Shown here one piece after another: positions 18,421-27,063 of a DNA stretch of 35,267 nt. Source of the DNA: G020354085 sp964629975 (GTDB lineage: Bacteria > Pseudomonadota > Gammaproteobacteria > Acidiferrobacterales > Sulfurifustaceae); the NCBI GenBank assembly GCA_964629975.1, contig CAZVUN010000018.1, positions 1-35,267 of the forward strand, read 5' to 3'. The notes beneath the pieces are model-generated. The model was not told the origin of the DNA. It ran no database searches and was given only the letters and a program-made list of their open reading frames with translations. Position 1 is the stretch's first letter. Every line of letters starts with the position of its first letter. Both the position numbers and the translations under genes were made by a program.

Positions 18421-18831
18421 ATGCGGAAAACAGTTCCTATCGTCCTTGCCACCGGCGCCGCCGCGCTGTTGCTCGGTAGCGTCGCCCTGGTCCCGACGGC
18501 GCAGGCCGCTGGTCAGGTGCCGGATCCCAAAGTCTGCAACGACAAAGCGAACCCGCCCAAGGACCCCGTCACCAAGGGCGGCTGCGTGGTCGTCGACCGG
18601 CGCAAGGGCAACTGTGCCGCCTGTCACCAGATCGCGGGCATTGCCTCGGGCAACATCGCCCCGCCGCTCGTGGCCATGCAGGCGCGCTTCCCGGACAAGG
18701 CCAAGCTGCGCGCGCAGATCGATGACGCGACCAAGCTCAACCCGAAAACCGTGATGCCGCCCTTCGGCCGGCACCAGATCCTCACCAAAGAAGAGATCGA
18801 CAACGTCGTCGAGTTCGTGCTGACCCTGTAG
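18421..18831 (+). CDS. soxX: SoxX, monohaem cytochrome c of thiosulfate oxidation
   Basis: 136 residues. Signal peptide to about 30 (AQAA), one haem site CAACH at 65-69, probable axial Met112 in VMPPFG, and two further cysteines (39 and 55) as in many SoxX. With SoxA it forms the SoxXA complex that oxidatively couples thiosulfate to the SoxY cysteine. A strong ribosome site precedes the ATG. It is first gene of soxXYZA. Confidence 0.95.
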   Translation: MRKTVPIVLATGAAALLLGSVALVPTAQAAGQVPDPKVCNDKANPPKDPVTKGGCVVVDRRKGNCAACHQIAGIASGNIAPPLVAMQARFPDKAKLRAQIDDATKLNPKTVMPPFGRHQILTKEEIDNVVEFVLTL

Positions 18832-18884
18832 CCAGCGGCTCGCTTAACATCGGACTTCCTGATTATTACTCCTTGGAGGAAATC

Positions 18885-19358
18885 GTGAGCACTATGCACC
18901 GCCGTACCTTTCTGAAGAGCACCCTCGCCGCAGGCGTCGCGGGTCTCGCCGCCGCCGCCGGGCTGCTCAAGCCCACCCGGGTGCTGGCCGCCGAATGGCC
19001 GAAGGACGCCTTCGGGGCGAAGAGCGTCGATGATGCCCTGAAGGCCCTGTTCGGCAACGCGGCCGCGAGTGCCTCGGCCTCGATCAAGATCAAGGCCGCG
19101 CCGCAGGCGGAAAACGCCGCCACCGTGCCGATCACGGTCAGCTGCGACATGCCGAACGTCGAGTCCATTGCCGTGATCGTGGAAAAGAACGCCAGTCCGC
19201 TCGTGTGCCGGGCGAGCCTCTCCGGGGCCGAGCCCTACCTGCACGCGCGCATGAAGATGGCCCAGACCTCGGATGTGCAGGTGGTGGTCAAGAGCGCCGG
19301 CAAGCTCTACAGCGCCAAGCAGACCATCAAGGTGACCGTGGGCGGTTGCGGCGGCTAA
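18885..19358 (+). CDS. soxY: SoxY, sulfur-carrier protein
   Basis: 157 residues from GTG 18885. It has a twin-arginine signal (HRRTFLKS) and ends VGGCGG, the C-terminal swinging-arm GGCGG with the cysteine that carries sulfur intermediates. GTG 18885 is chosen because GGAGG lies 5 nt upstream; the ATG at 18894 is in frame but spaced 14 nt from it. Tat export fits co-export with SoxZ, which has no signal of its own. Confidence 0.95.
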   Translation: MSTMHRRTFLKSTLAAGVAGLAAAAGLLKPTRVLAAEWPKDAFGAKSVDDALKALFGNAAASASASIKIKAAPQAENAATVPITVSCDMPNVESIAVIVEKNASPLVCRASLSGAEPYLHARMKMAQTSDVQVVVKSAGKLYSAKQTIKVTVGGCGG

Positions 19359-19397
19359 CCATCCGGACAGAACCCAGCATTACTTGAGGAACAGACA

Positions 19398-19712
19398 ATG
19401 GCACGTACCATGAAGATCCGCACCAAGGCAGCCGACGGTGCGACCGAGATCCAGGCACTCGTGAGCCACCCGATGGAAACGGGACAGCGCGTCGACGCCA
19501 AGACCAAGCAAAAGATCCCCGCCCACTTCATCCAGAAGATGACCTTCGCCGTCAACGGCAAGGAGGTCGCGGTGGTGGACACCGGCGTCGCGGTGTCCAA
19601 GGACCCGTTGGTGAGCGTGCGCGTCAAGGGCACGAAGGCCGGCGACAAGGTCCAGGTCAGCTGGACCGACAACAAGGGTGAAACCGGCTCGGCCGATACG
19701 ACCGTCGCCTGA
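19398..19712 (+). CDS. soxZ: SoxZ, partner of SoxY
   Basis: 104 residues with no signal peptide and no cysteine, an immunoglobulin-like beta fold by family. It forms the SoxYZ carrier complex and is exported bound to SoxY. Typical features include ALVSHPMETGQR near 20-31 and HFIQKMTF near 43-50. The ribosome site GAGGA precedes ATG 19398. Confidence 0.95.
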   Translation: MARTMKIRTKAADGATEIQALVSHPMETGQRVDAKTKQKIPAHFIQKMTFAVNGKEVAVVDTGVAVSKDPLVSVRVKGTKAGDKVQVSWTDNKGETGSADTTVA

Positions 19713-19723
19713 CGTCCCACCAG

Positions 19724-19749
19724 CCGCGCCGGGCAGGCGCCCGGCGCGG
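19724..19749. other. Intercistronic hairpin between soxZ and soxA
   Basis: Perfect 11-bp arms CCGCGCCGGGC and GCCCGGCGCGG with a 4-nt loop and no following T-run. It could protect or process the mRNA between soxXYZ and soxA rather than terminate it. Confidence 0.65.
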
Positions 19750-19780
19750 TCGCAAGAATAATTGACCGCAGGAGGATCGA

Positions 19781-20647
19781 ATGAAGAGAACCGCACTCGC
19801 CGTGCTGCTCGTCGGGCTGATCGGCGCCGTGGGCACTGCCCAGGCCGATCCGAAGACCGATCTGGAGCAGATCCGCAACTACTTCAAGACCAAGTTCCCG
19901 GGCGTCAAGTTCGATGACTATGCGAACGGCTTCTACGCCCTGCCCGGCATGGAGGAGTACAAGGCCAACTGGGAATCGATGAACGACTTCCCGCCCTACG
20001 AGCTCGGTCTCGCCAACGGCCAGAAGATGTGGGAAACCCCGTTCAAGAACGGCAAGACCTTCGCGAGCTGCTTTCAGAACGGCGGCAAGAAGATCGCCCA
20101 GAGGTACCCGTACTGGGACGAGGCGAGCAAGAAGGTGCGCACCGCCGAGATGGACCTGATGGACTGCGCCAAGAAGAACGGCGCCGAGTTCCCGTTCCTC
20201 ACCGCCGATCTTGGTAAGAACCTCAAGGCGCGCGTGCAGCTCGCCGAGCTGACGGCCTATTTCTACTCGCTGTCGAAGGGCGAACGCGTCAACATCGACC
20301 TCTCGGCCCCGGGTGCCGTGGCCGCCTACGAGCAAGGCAAGAAGTTCTGGTGGCAGAAGCGCGGCCAGCTCAACTTCTCCTGCGCCGACTGCCACATGGA
20401 GATGGCGGGCAAGAACTTGGGTGGCAACCAGCCGCTGTCCGCGGCGCTCGGCCACCCGGTCGGCTGGCCGGCACAGCGCCTGGAGTGGGGGCGCCTCGAG
20501 ACCATCCACTGGCGCTACACCACCTGCAACTCGCAGGTGCGCGCCAAACCGCAGAAGTACGGCTCGGAGATATACAACAATTTGCAGCTGTACGAGACCT
20601 ATCTGTCGAGCGGCTTGCCGCTCACCGCGCCCGCCAACCGCAATTGA
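19781..20647 (+). CDS. soxA: SoxA, c-type cytochrome, single-haem form
   Basis: 288 residues. Signal peptide to about 22 (AQA). The only CXXCH is CADCH at 201-205. Cys249 in TTCNSQVR is the probable cysteine ligand or persulfide site. The N-terminal domain lacks a second CXXCH and instead keeps Cys97 and Cys129, possibly a disulfide, so it is a monohaem SoxA. The ribosome site AGGAGG is strong. It works with SoxX, encoded at the start of this unit. Confidence 0.94.
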   Translation: MKRTALAVLLVGLIGAVGTAQADPKTDLEQIRNYFKTKFPGVKFDDYANGFYALPGMEEYKANWESMNDFPPYELGLANGQKMWETPFKNGKTFASCFQNGGKKIAQRYPYWDEASKKVRTAEMDLMDCAKKNGAEFPFLTADLGKNLKARVQLAELTAYFYSLSKGERVNIDLSAPGAVAAYEQGKKFWWQKRGQLNFSCADCHMEMAGKNLGGNQPLSAALGHPVGWPAQRLEWGRLETIHWRYTTCNSQVRAKPQKYGSEIYNNLQLYETYLSSGLPLTAPANRN

Positions 20648-20669
20648 CGCCGCCCAGCGGCTTCGCTAT

Positions 20670-20700
20670 AAAACCCGGCCTTCGTGGCCGGGTTTTGTTT
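20670..20700 (+). terminator. Intrinsic terminator between soxA and soxB
   Basis: AAAACCCGGCC and GGCCGGGTTTT form an 11-bp stem with loop TTCGT, followed by GTTTT. It lies just 23 bp after the soxA stop, so soxB may be expressed at a lower level or from its own promoter. Confidence 0.85.
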
Positions 20701-20797
20701 TCCCGCCCCGGAATAGCGACGGCACGGACCGCGTCTCTCGCACCAGGGCACCGCCAGTACCCAACCCCTTATTCCTAAAGTACACACGGAGATTTTC

Positions 20798-22531
20798 ATG
20801 AGTCTTTCGCGACGCGAATTCCTGCAGATGCTGGCGCTCGGCGCCGCCGCCGGCCTCGGCCTGCCGGGCTGCAATGGCAAGAAGACCTCCTCCGGCGCGG
20901 CCGGCGACAAGCTCTACGACGTCGCCCCGTTCGGCAACGTGACCCTGCTGCATTTCACCGACTGCCACGCGCAGCTCATGCCGATCTACTTCCGTGAGCC
21001 CAATGTCAACATCGGCGTGGCCGACGCCAAGGGCAAGGTGCCGCATCTGGTGGGTGAGGCGCTGCTCAAGCACTTCAATATCCAGCCCGGCTCGATCGAG
21101 GCGCACGCCTTCACCTATCTCGACTTCGAAAACGCCGCGCGCAAGTACGGCAAGGTCGGCGGTTTCGCGCATCTGGCGACGCTCATCAAGAACCTCCGCG
21201 CCAGCCGCCCTGGCCGCACACTGCTCATGGACTCGGGCGACACCTGGCAGGGTTCGGCCACGGCGCTGTGGACCAAGGGCCAGGACATGGTCGATGCCAC
21301 CAAGCTGCTCGGTGTCGATGTCATGACCGCGCACTGGGAGTTCACCTACGGCGCCGATCGCGTCAAGGAGATCGTTGAAAAGGATCTCAAGGGCAAGATC
21401 GACTTCGTCGCGCAGAACGTCAACGAAGCGACCTTCGGCGATCTCATCTTCAAGCCCTACGTCATTCGCGAGGTCAACAAGGTGCCGGTGGCGGTGATCG
21501 GCCAGGCGTTCCCGTTCACGCCGATCGCCAACCCGCGCTACCTGATCCCGGACTGGACCTTCGGCATCAACGACGATCACCTGCAGAAGATGGTCGACGA
21601 GGCGCGCGCCAAGGGCGCGCAAGTGGTCGTGGTGCTGTCGCACAACGGCATGGACGTCGACCTCAAGATGGCCTCGCGCGTCACCGGCATCGACGTGATC
21701 CTCGGCGGCCACACGCACGATGCCGTGCCGGCGCCGTCGATCGTCGCCAACAAGTCCGGCAAGACCCTGGTCATCAATTCCGGCTCCAACACCAAGTTCC
21801 TTTCGGTGCTCGACCTCGACGTCAAGAACGGCAAGGTCGCGGACTTCCGCTACAAACTGCTGCCGGTATTCGCCAACCTGATCGCCCCCGACAAGGAAAT
21901 GCAGGCCTACATCGACAAGGTACGCGCGCCCTACAAGGACAAGCTCGCGGAGAAGCTCGCGGTCAGCGAGTCGCTGCTCTACCGGCGTGGCAACTTCAAC
22001 GGCACCTTCGATCAGCTCATCATCGACGCGCTGATGGAGGTGCAGGGCGCCGAAATGGCGTTCTCGCCCGGGTTCCGCTGGGGCACGACCGTGCTGCCGG
22101 GCGATGTCATCACCATGGAAAATCTCATGGACCAGACCGCGATCACCTATCCGATCGCGACCCTGAGCGAGCTCACCGGCAGCCAGATCAAGGAGATCAT
22201 GGAGGACATCGCCGACAACCTCTACCACGACGACCCCTATTACCAGCAGGGCGGCGACATGGTGCGCGTCGGCGGCATGACCTACACCATGGACCTCACC
22301 CAGAAGCACGGCGGGCGCATCCAGGATGTGATGATCCGCGGCAAGGCCATGGAAGCGAACAAGAAGTACAAGGTCGCCGGCTGGGCGAGCGTGCAGGAAA
22401 GCCCCGCCGGCACGCGCCCGGTGTGGGATGTGGTGTCCGAGTGGCTGCTGCTCAAGAAGAACGTCAAGGTGAGCGAGGCCTACGTGCCGAAGCTCAAGGG
22501 CGCCGAGGGCAATCCCGGTATCGCGATCTGA
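20798..22531 (+). CDS. soxB: SoxB, sulfate thiohydrolase
   Basis: 577 residues. It is a dimanganese enzyme that releases sulfate from the SoxY-bound thiosulfonate. A twin-arginine signal (RREFLQ) is at the N-terminus. Metallophosphoesterase-like motifs: TDCH with Asp55 and His57, DSGDTW at 145-150, AHWEFTYG near 178-185, SHNGMD near 285 and GGHTHD near 305. Ribosome site CGGAG before ATG 20798. It completes soxXYZAB. soxCD is not in the window. Confidence 0.96.
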   Translation: MSLSRREFLQMLALGAAAGLGLPGCNGKKTSSGAAGDKLYDVAPFGNVTLLHFTDCHAQLMPIYFREPNVNIGVADAKGKVPHLVGEALLKHFNIQPGSIEAHAFTYLDFENAARKYGKVGGFAHLATLIKNLRASRPGRTLLMDSGDTWQGSATALWTKGQDMVDATKLLGVDVMTAHWEFTYGADRVKEIVEKDLKGKIDFVAQNVNEATFGDLIFKPYVIREVNKVPVAVIGQAFPFTPIANPRYLIPDWTFGINDDHLQKMVDEARAKGAQVVVVLSHNGMDVDLKMASRVTGIDVILGGHTHDAVPAPSIVANKSGKTLVINSGSNTKFLSVLDLDVKNGKVADFRYKLLPVFANLIAPDKEMQAYIDKVRAPYKDKLAEKLAVSESLLYRRGNFNGTFDQLIIDALMEVQGAEMAFSPGFRWGTTVLPGDVITMENLMDQTAITYPIATLSELTGSQIKEIMEDIADNLYHDDPYYQQGGDMVRVGGMTYTMDLTQKHGGRIQDVMIRGKAMEANKKYKVAGWASVQESPAGTRPVWDVVSEWLLLKKNVKVSEAYVPKLKGAEGNPGIAI

Positions 22532-22557
22532 CCGGCCGCCCCGGCGCGTGACCCGCA

Positions 22558-22587
22558 AGGGCCTGGCACTGCCAGGCCCTTTTTTTT
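22558..22587 (+). terminator. Intrinsic terminator after soxB
   Basis: AGGGCCTGGC and GCCAGGCCCT, 3-nt loop, then a run of eight T. A textbook terminator, ending the sox unit. Confidence 0.93.
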
Positions 22588-22658
22588 GCGCCGTCCGCCG
22601 CCACGGTCAACCGGCCGCCGGCGCAGGCGTTATGCTGGGATCAGGCCCCGGTACACGC

Positions 22659-23996
22659 ATGCTGCATCGCATTGCCCTGCTCCTCGTCGTCGCCCTGCCG
22701 CCGGGGGCGGCGTTCGCGCTCAATGTCGAGGACGCGCGGCACCTGCTGGTGCGCACCGGCTTTGGTGCCACGCCAGCCGCGGTCGCCGCCCTGGCCGGGC
22801 GCGACCGCACCGGCGCCGTCGAGCAACTGCTCGCTGCCACCCGCCACGCTGCCCTGACCCCGCCGCCGGCGTGGGTGAGCGAGGCGCCGCCCGACCCGCG
22901 CAGCGTGCGCGCGCTCGACGAGACCGCACGCCGCGCGTTGCAGCAGCGCGTGCGCGCGCAGGCGCTCGAGCTCAAGGGCTGGTGGTACCGCGAGATGCTC
23001 GCCACCGACTCGCCGCTCACCGAGCGCATGGTGCTGTTCTGGCACAACCACTTCACCTCCGGCATCCGCAAGGTGCGCTGGCCAGCCTATCTGTACCAGC
23101 AGAATGCGCTGCTGCGCCGCCATGCGCTCGGCAATTTCCGCGAGCTGTTGCACGCCGTGGCGCGCGACCCGGCGATGCTCGTGTACCTCGACAACCACCT
23201 CAATCGGCGCGGCAAGCCGAATGAGAACTTTGCGCGCGAGCTGCTCGAGCTGTTCACGCTCGGCGTCCCGATCGGCGCGGGTCAGTACAGCGAGCAGGAC
23301 ATCAAGGAAGCGGCGCGCGCCTTCAGCGGATGGACCATCGATCGGCGCAAGGGCACGTTCCTGTTCAACCGCGCGCAACACGACGATGGGATCAAGACCT
23401 TCCTCGGGCACAGCGGACGCCTCGACGGCGACGCCATTCTGGACATCCTGCTGGCGCAGCCGCGCACCGCCGAATTCATTACCGAGAAGCTGTGGCGCGA
23501 GTTCGTCTCCGCCGAGCCCGACACCGCCGAGGTCCGGCGGCTGGCGGCGCATTGGCGGGCGCACGACTATGCGATCAGGCCGCTGCTCAGCGAGCTGTTT
23601 GCGACCACGGCGTTCTGGGCACCCGGCGCGCGCGGGACGCTGGTGAAATCACCCGCCGAACTCATGGTCGGCAGCCTGCGCGCGCTGCAGCGGTCACCGG
23701 ACACCGGACCGCTGGCACGCGCCGGCCGCCTGCTGGGCCAGGACCTGTTCGATCCGCCCAATGTGAAGGGCTGGCCGGGCGGCACTGCCTGGATCACCTC
23801 CAGCACCCTGCTCGCGCGCCAGCAGTTCCTGCAGCGTACCCTGCGCGGGCCGGAGCTGGCCGCCCTCGGGGACGACTACCTCGGGCAGTTGGCGCCGCTG
23901 CTCTGCACGATACCGGCGGTCGAGGCCGCGCCCGCCGACCCTGCCGCCGCCCGCGTGCGCGCGCTCATGCTCGACCCCGCATATCAACTCAAGTAG
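22659..23996 (+). CDS. Exported DUF1800 family protein
   Basis: 445 residues from ATG 22659, beginning with a signal peptide (MLHRIALLLVVALPPGAAFA). Family features: HLLVRTGFGATP near 28, MVLFWHNHFTSG near 127, RELLELFTLG near 198. DUF1800 proteins have no agreed function and are commonly encoded beside a DUF1501 gene, as here. The start is favoured by the signal peptide; ATG 22632 in the same frame would add nine residues that spoil it. The next gene begins 10 bp later, so the two form an operon. Confidence 0.85.
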   Translation: MLHRIALLLVVALPPGAAFALNVEDARHLLVRTGFGATPAAVAALAGRDRTGAVEQLLAATRHAALTPPPAWVSEAPPDPRSVRALDETARRALQQRVRAQALELKGWWYREMLATDSPLTERMVLFWHNHFTSGIRKVRWPAYLYQQNALLRRHALGNFRELLHAVARDPAMLVYLDNHLNRRGKPNENFARELLELFTLGVPIGAGQYSEQDIKEAARAFSGWTIDRRKGTFLFNRAQHDDGIKTFLGHSGRLDGDAILDILLAQPRTAEFITEKLWREFVSAEPDTAEVRRLAAHWRAHDYAIRPLLSELFATTAFWAPGARGTLVKSPAELMVGSLRALQRSPDTGPLARAGRLLGQDLFDPPNVKGWPGGTAWITSSTLLARQQFLQRTLRGPELAALGDDYLGQLAPLLCTIPAVEAAPADPAAARVRALMLDPAYQLK

Positions 23997-24005
23997 GAGG
24001 ACGCC

Positions 24006-25169
24006 GTGCGACGTCGTGATTTTCTGCATCTCGCCGCGTCCCTGCCGCTCGTACTGTGGGCACCGCGGCTGTGGGCGCGCGCCCCGTCGCCGGACTGGAA
24101 CCGGGTGCTGGTGCTGCTCGAGCTCGCGGGCGGCAACGACGGGCTCAACACAGTTGTGCCGTACGCCGATCCGCTGTACTACGAGCTGCGTCCACGCCTC
24201 GCCGTGGCGCGCGATCAGGTGCTGCCCCTGTCGCCCGCGCTCGGCTTCAATCCGGCGTTGCAGGCCCTGCTGCCGGCGTGGCAGGCACGCGAGCTCGCCA
24301 TCGTCCTGGGTGTCGGCTACGACAACCCGAACCGCTCGCACTTCCGCTCGATCGAGATCTGGGATACCGCTTCGGATGCCGAGGAAGTACTGACCGACGG
24401 CTGGCTGGCGCGCAGCTTCGCGGCCAATCCCGTGCCCGCCGAGTTCGCCGCGCATGGCATCGTGTTCGGACGCGACGCCGGACCGCTGGCGGGCGCCCAC
24501 GGGCGCAACCTCGTGGTCCAGGAGGCCGAGCAGTTCCTGCGCCAGGCGGCCGAACTCAGACCGGCGCACACCGCGAGCGGCAACCCGGCGCTCGATCACC
24601 TGCTCAACGTACAGAACGAGACCCGCCGCGGGGCCGAGGTCCTGCGCGCCCGGCTCATGCAGGCGCCTAGACCGGCAAGCGCGTTTCCAGGCACGCGCCT
24701 CGGCCGGCAGCTGGAGGTGGCGGCCATCCTGATCGCGGCACGCACCCCGGTGGCAGTCATCAAGGTCAGCCACGGCAGCTTCGACACGCACGCCAACCAG
24801 CGCACCCAGCACGACCGTCTGCTGCGCGAGCTGGCCGAGGCGCTGGCGGCGCTGCGTGCGGCCCTCATCGCGAGCGGCGACTGGCAGCGCACCCTGGTCA
24901 TGACCTACTCGGAGTTCGGCCGGCGGGCGCGCGAGAATGGCAGCCTCGGCACCGACCACGGCACGGCCGCGCCGCACTTCCTGCTCGGCGGGCGCGTCAA
25001 AGGCGGCCTGTACGGGCAGCAGCCGGCGCTCGCGGCGCTCGCCGATGGCGACCTGCGGCATCATCTCGACTACCGCAGCCTCTACACCACCGTCGCGCAG
25101 CGCTGGTGGGGCCTGCCGCGCGACGCCATCGCCGCGCGCGCCTATCCGCCGCTCGACTGCCTGGCCTGA
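24006..25169 (+). CDS. Exported DUF1501 family protein (Tat substrate)
   Basis: 387 residues from GTG 24006, with TAGGAGGA 5-6 nt upstream. The N-terminus MRRRDFLHLAA is a twin-arginine signal. The core has LELAGGNDGLNT near 38-49 and SHGSFDTHANQ near 258, matching the DUF1501 family, which has an alkaline-phosphatase-like fold by family classification. It follows the DUF1800 gene. Folded export through Tat suggests a cofactor or a tight complex. Confidence 0.87.
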   Translation: MRRRDFLHLAASLPLVLWAPRLWARAPSPDWNRVLVLLELAGGNDGLNTVVPYADPLYYELRPRLAVARDQVLPLSPALGFNPALQALLPAWQARELAIVLGVGYDNPNRSHFRSIEIWDTASDAEEVLTDGWLARSFAANPVPAEFAAHGIVFGRDAGPLAGAHGRNLVVQEAEQFLRQAAELRPAHTASGNPALDHLLNVQNETRRGAEVLRARLMQAPRPASAFPGTRLGRQLEVAAILIAARTPVAVIKVSHGSFDTHANQRTQHDRLLRELAEALAALRAALIASGDWQRTLVMTYSEFGRRARENGSLGTDHGTAAPHFLLGGRVKGGLYGQQPALAALADGDLRHHLDYRSLYTTVAQRWWGLPRDAIAARAYPPLDCLA

Positions 25170-25303
25170 ACTCGCCACAAGCCGCTGTTTTGCCATGCCG
25201 AATCCTTCCGGACCCGCCGCGGGCGGCCGTGGCGTGCGGTCGCGGAGCTGCTGTAAAATGCCTGGCCTTGCGTCCGTGAACCCAAACCACCAGGGGAGAC
25301 CCG

Positions 25304-26194
25304 ATGTCCAAGAAGCACCCGGTCATCGCCATCACCGGCTCATCCGGTGCCGGCACCACCACCGTCAAGCGCGCCTTCGAGCACATCTTCCGCCGCGAGA
25401 AGATTACCCCGGCGGTGATCGAGGGGGACAGTTTCCACCGCTACAACCGCATGGACATGCGCGAGGCCATGAAGAAGGCGGAAGCGGCGGGCAACCGGCA
25501 CTTCAGCCACTTCGGTCCGGAGGCCAACCTGTTCGAGGAGATCGCCAACTGCTTCCGCACCTATGGCGAGACCGGCGGCGGGCGCAAGCGCTACTACCTG
25601 CACAGTGACGAAGAGGCCGCCGAGCACAACAAGCGCCTCGGCACCAGCCTCAAGGCCGGCGAGTTCACGCCGTGGGAAGACATGCCGTCCGGCACCGACC
25701 TGCTGTTCTACGAGGGCCTGCACGGTGGCGTCGTCACGGACAAGGTCGACGTGGCCAAGTACGTCGATCTGCTGGTCGGCGTGGTGCCGATCGTGAACCT
25801 CGAGTGGATCCAGAAGATCCACCGCGACACCGCCGAGCGCGGCTACTCGACCGAGGCCGTGGTCGACACGATCCTGCGGCGCATGCCGGATTACATGAAC
25901 TACATCACCCCGCAGTTCTCGCGCACCCACATCAACTTCCAGCGCGTACCGGTGGTGGACACGTCGAATCCGTTCATCGCGCGCGACATCCCGACCCCGG
26001 ACGAAAGCTTCGTGGTCATCCGCTTCCGTGACCCGAAGGGTGTGAACTTTCCCTACTACCTGAGCATGATCCACGACTCGTTCATGTCGCGCCCCAACAA
26101 TATCGTCGTCCCGGGCGGCAAGATGGGCTTCGCCATGGAGGTCATCCTCACGCCCCTCATCGAGGACCTGCTGGAGAAGAAGAAAAAGGCCTGA
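25304..26194 (+). CDS. prkB: Phosphoribulokinase, class I
   Basis: 296 residues. It phosphorylates ribulose 5-phosphate to the RuBisCO substrate, a defining Calvin-cycle step. P-loop GSSGAGTTT at 12-20, EGDSFHRY near 40-47, YEGLHGG near 144. The length and sequence fit the proteobacterial octameric (CfxP/CbbP) type. The ribosome site AGGGGAG is well placed. RuBisCO is not in the window. A terminator follows immediately, so it is probably transcribed alone. Confidence 0.95.
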   Translation: MSKKHPVIAITGSSGAGTTTVKRAFEHIFRREKITPAVIEGDSFHRYNRMDMREAMKKAEAAGNRHFSHFGPEANLFEEIANCFRTYGETGGGRKRYYLHSDEEAAEHNKRLGTSLKAGEFTPWEDMPSGTDLLFYEGLHGGVVTDKVDVAKYVDLLVGVVPIVNLEWIQKIHRDTAERGYSTEAVVDTILRRMPDYMNYITPQFSRTHINFQRVPVVDTSNPFIARDIPTPDESFVVIRFRDPKGVNFPYYLSMIHDSFMSRPNNIVVPGGKMGFAMEVILTPLIEDLLEKKKKA

Positions 26195-26218
26195 CGACCC
26201 GCGTCGGACGCAGCACGA

Positions 26219-26251
26219 CGGGCCCGGTATACCCGATACCGGGCCCGTTTT
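26219..26251 (+). terminator. Intrinsic terminator after phosphoribulokinase
   Basis: CGGGCCCGGTAT and ATACCGGGCCCG form a 12-bp stem with a 5-nt loop, then TTTT. It separates the kinase from the Rieske fusion gene. Confidence 0.9.
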
Positions 26252-26393
26252 GCGTTTGCGCGCGCCGCGCACATTCCCGCAGACCGCGCCCGGGTTCCGA
26301 CCGCCATGCATCGTGCAGCATCGCCCGCGCTGCGCGATAATGCCTGCGCCGTTCCGGCATCAACAACGACCCGACTCCCAGGAGCAAGCTGCC

Positions 26394-27023
26394 ATGAGTG
26401 ACGCGCTCAACTACCTGGTCAAGGCCCGCCCCGAGGCCATGACCGCCTATTTGAAATTCATCAAGGAGGCCGGCAAGTCGCTCGACCCCAAGACGCGCGC
26501 GTTGATCACGGTCATCACCAAGGTCGCCACCCAGACCGAGAACGGCTTTCGCCAGTACCTGGTGCGCGCGCTCGATGCCGGCTGCACGCCAAACGAGATC
26601 ATCGACGCGATCATGCACGCCTTCCCGGCGCTCGGGCTCACCAAGATCGTGTGGGCCACGGACATCCTGCTTGACATGGACCTGCCGGAATTCCGCGCCG
26701 AGAACCTCGGCAAGGAGAAGCGCTGGCACGAAGTGCGGGCGGTGAGCGAGTTCGCCGAAGGCAAGGTGAGCTACGTCGAGAACGTCGAAGGCCGCAGCCT
26801 GTTCGTGTACCGCGCGAACGGCGAGCTGCGCGTGTACGACTCGCGCTGCCCGCATCAGCGCACCAACGTGCCGCACCTCGCGCTTGCGGGCTGCACGCTC
26901 ACCTGCCCCAAGCACCAGTGGGTGTTCGACGTGACCACCGGCAAGTGCACGGCCAAGGGCGACCGCCCGCTGAAGCGGTTCGACGCGAAGGTCGAGGACG
27001 GCAAGCTCTACGCCTACTGGTAA
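26394..27023 (+). CDS. Carboxymuconolactone-decarboxylase-like/Rieske [2Fe-2S] fusion protein
   Basis: 209 residues from ATG 26394, after CAGGAG. Residues about 1-95 resemble the AhpD/CMD helical fold (AGCTPNEIIDAIMHAFPALG at 62-81), but the CXXC of peroxidase AhpD is absent. From about 112 a Rieske ferredoxin domain has CPH at 152-154 and CPKH at 171-174, with an extra cysteine at 167. There are no signal peptide or membrane segments, so it is likely a soluble cytoplasmic redox protein. The electron partner and substrate are unknown. It may be tied to the kinase upstream only by location. Confidence 0.85.
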   Translation: MSDALNYLVKARPEAMTAYLKFIKEAGKSLDPKTRALITVITKVATQTENGFRQYLVRALDAGCTPNEIIDAIMHAFPALGLTKIVWATDILLDMDLPEFRAENLGKEKRWHEVRAVSEFAEGKVSYVENVEGRSLFVYRANGELRVYDSRCPHQRTNVPHLALAGCTLTCPKHQWVFDVTTGKCTAKGDRPLKRFDAKVEDGKLYAYW

Positions 27024-27063
27024 CGCCGTTCGGCACGCCACACCGGGCGGCGCCAGGTACGCC

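Noticed and set aside
20666..22558. 630-residue minus-strand ORF over soxB
   Set aside because: It is the antisense shadow of soxB in high-GC DNA, rich in His/Arg/Val; soxB has all family motifs.
22632..22659. Earlier ATG for the DUF1800 gene
   Set aside because: It would place nine polar residues before a clean signal peptide; ATG 22659 gives a typical Sec signal.
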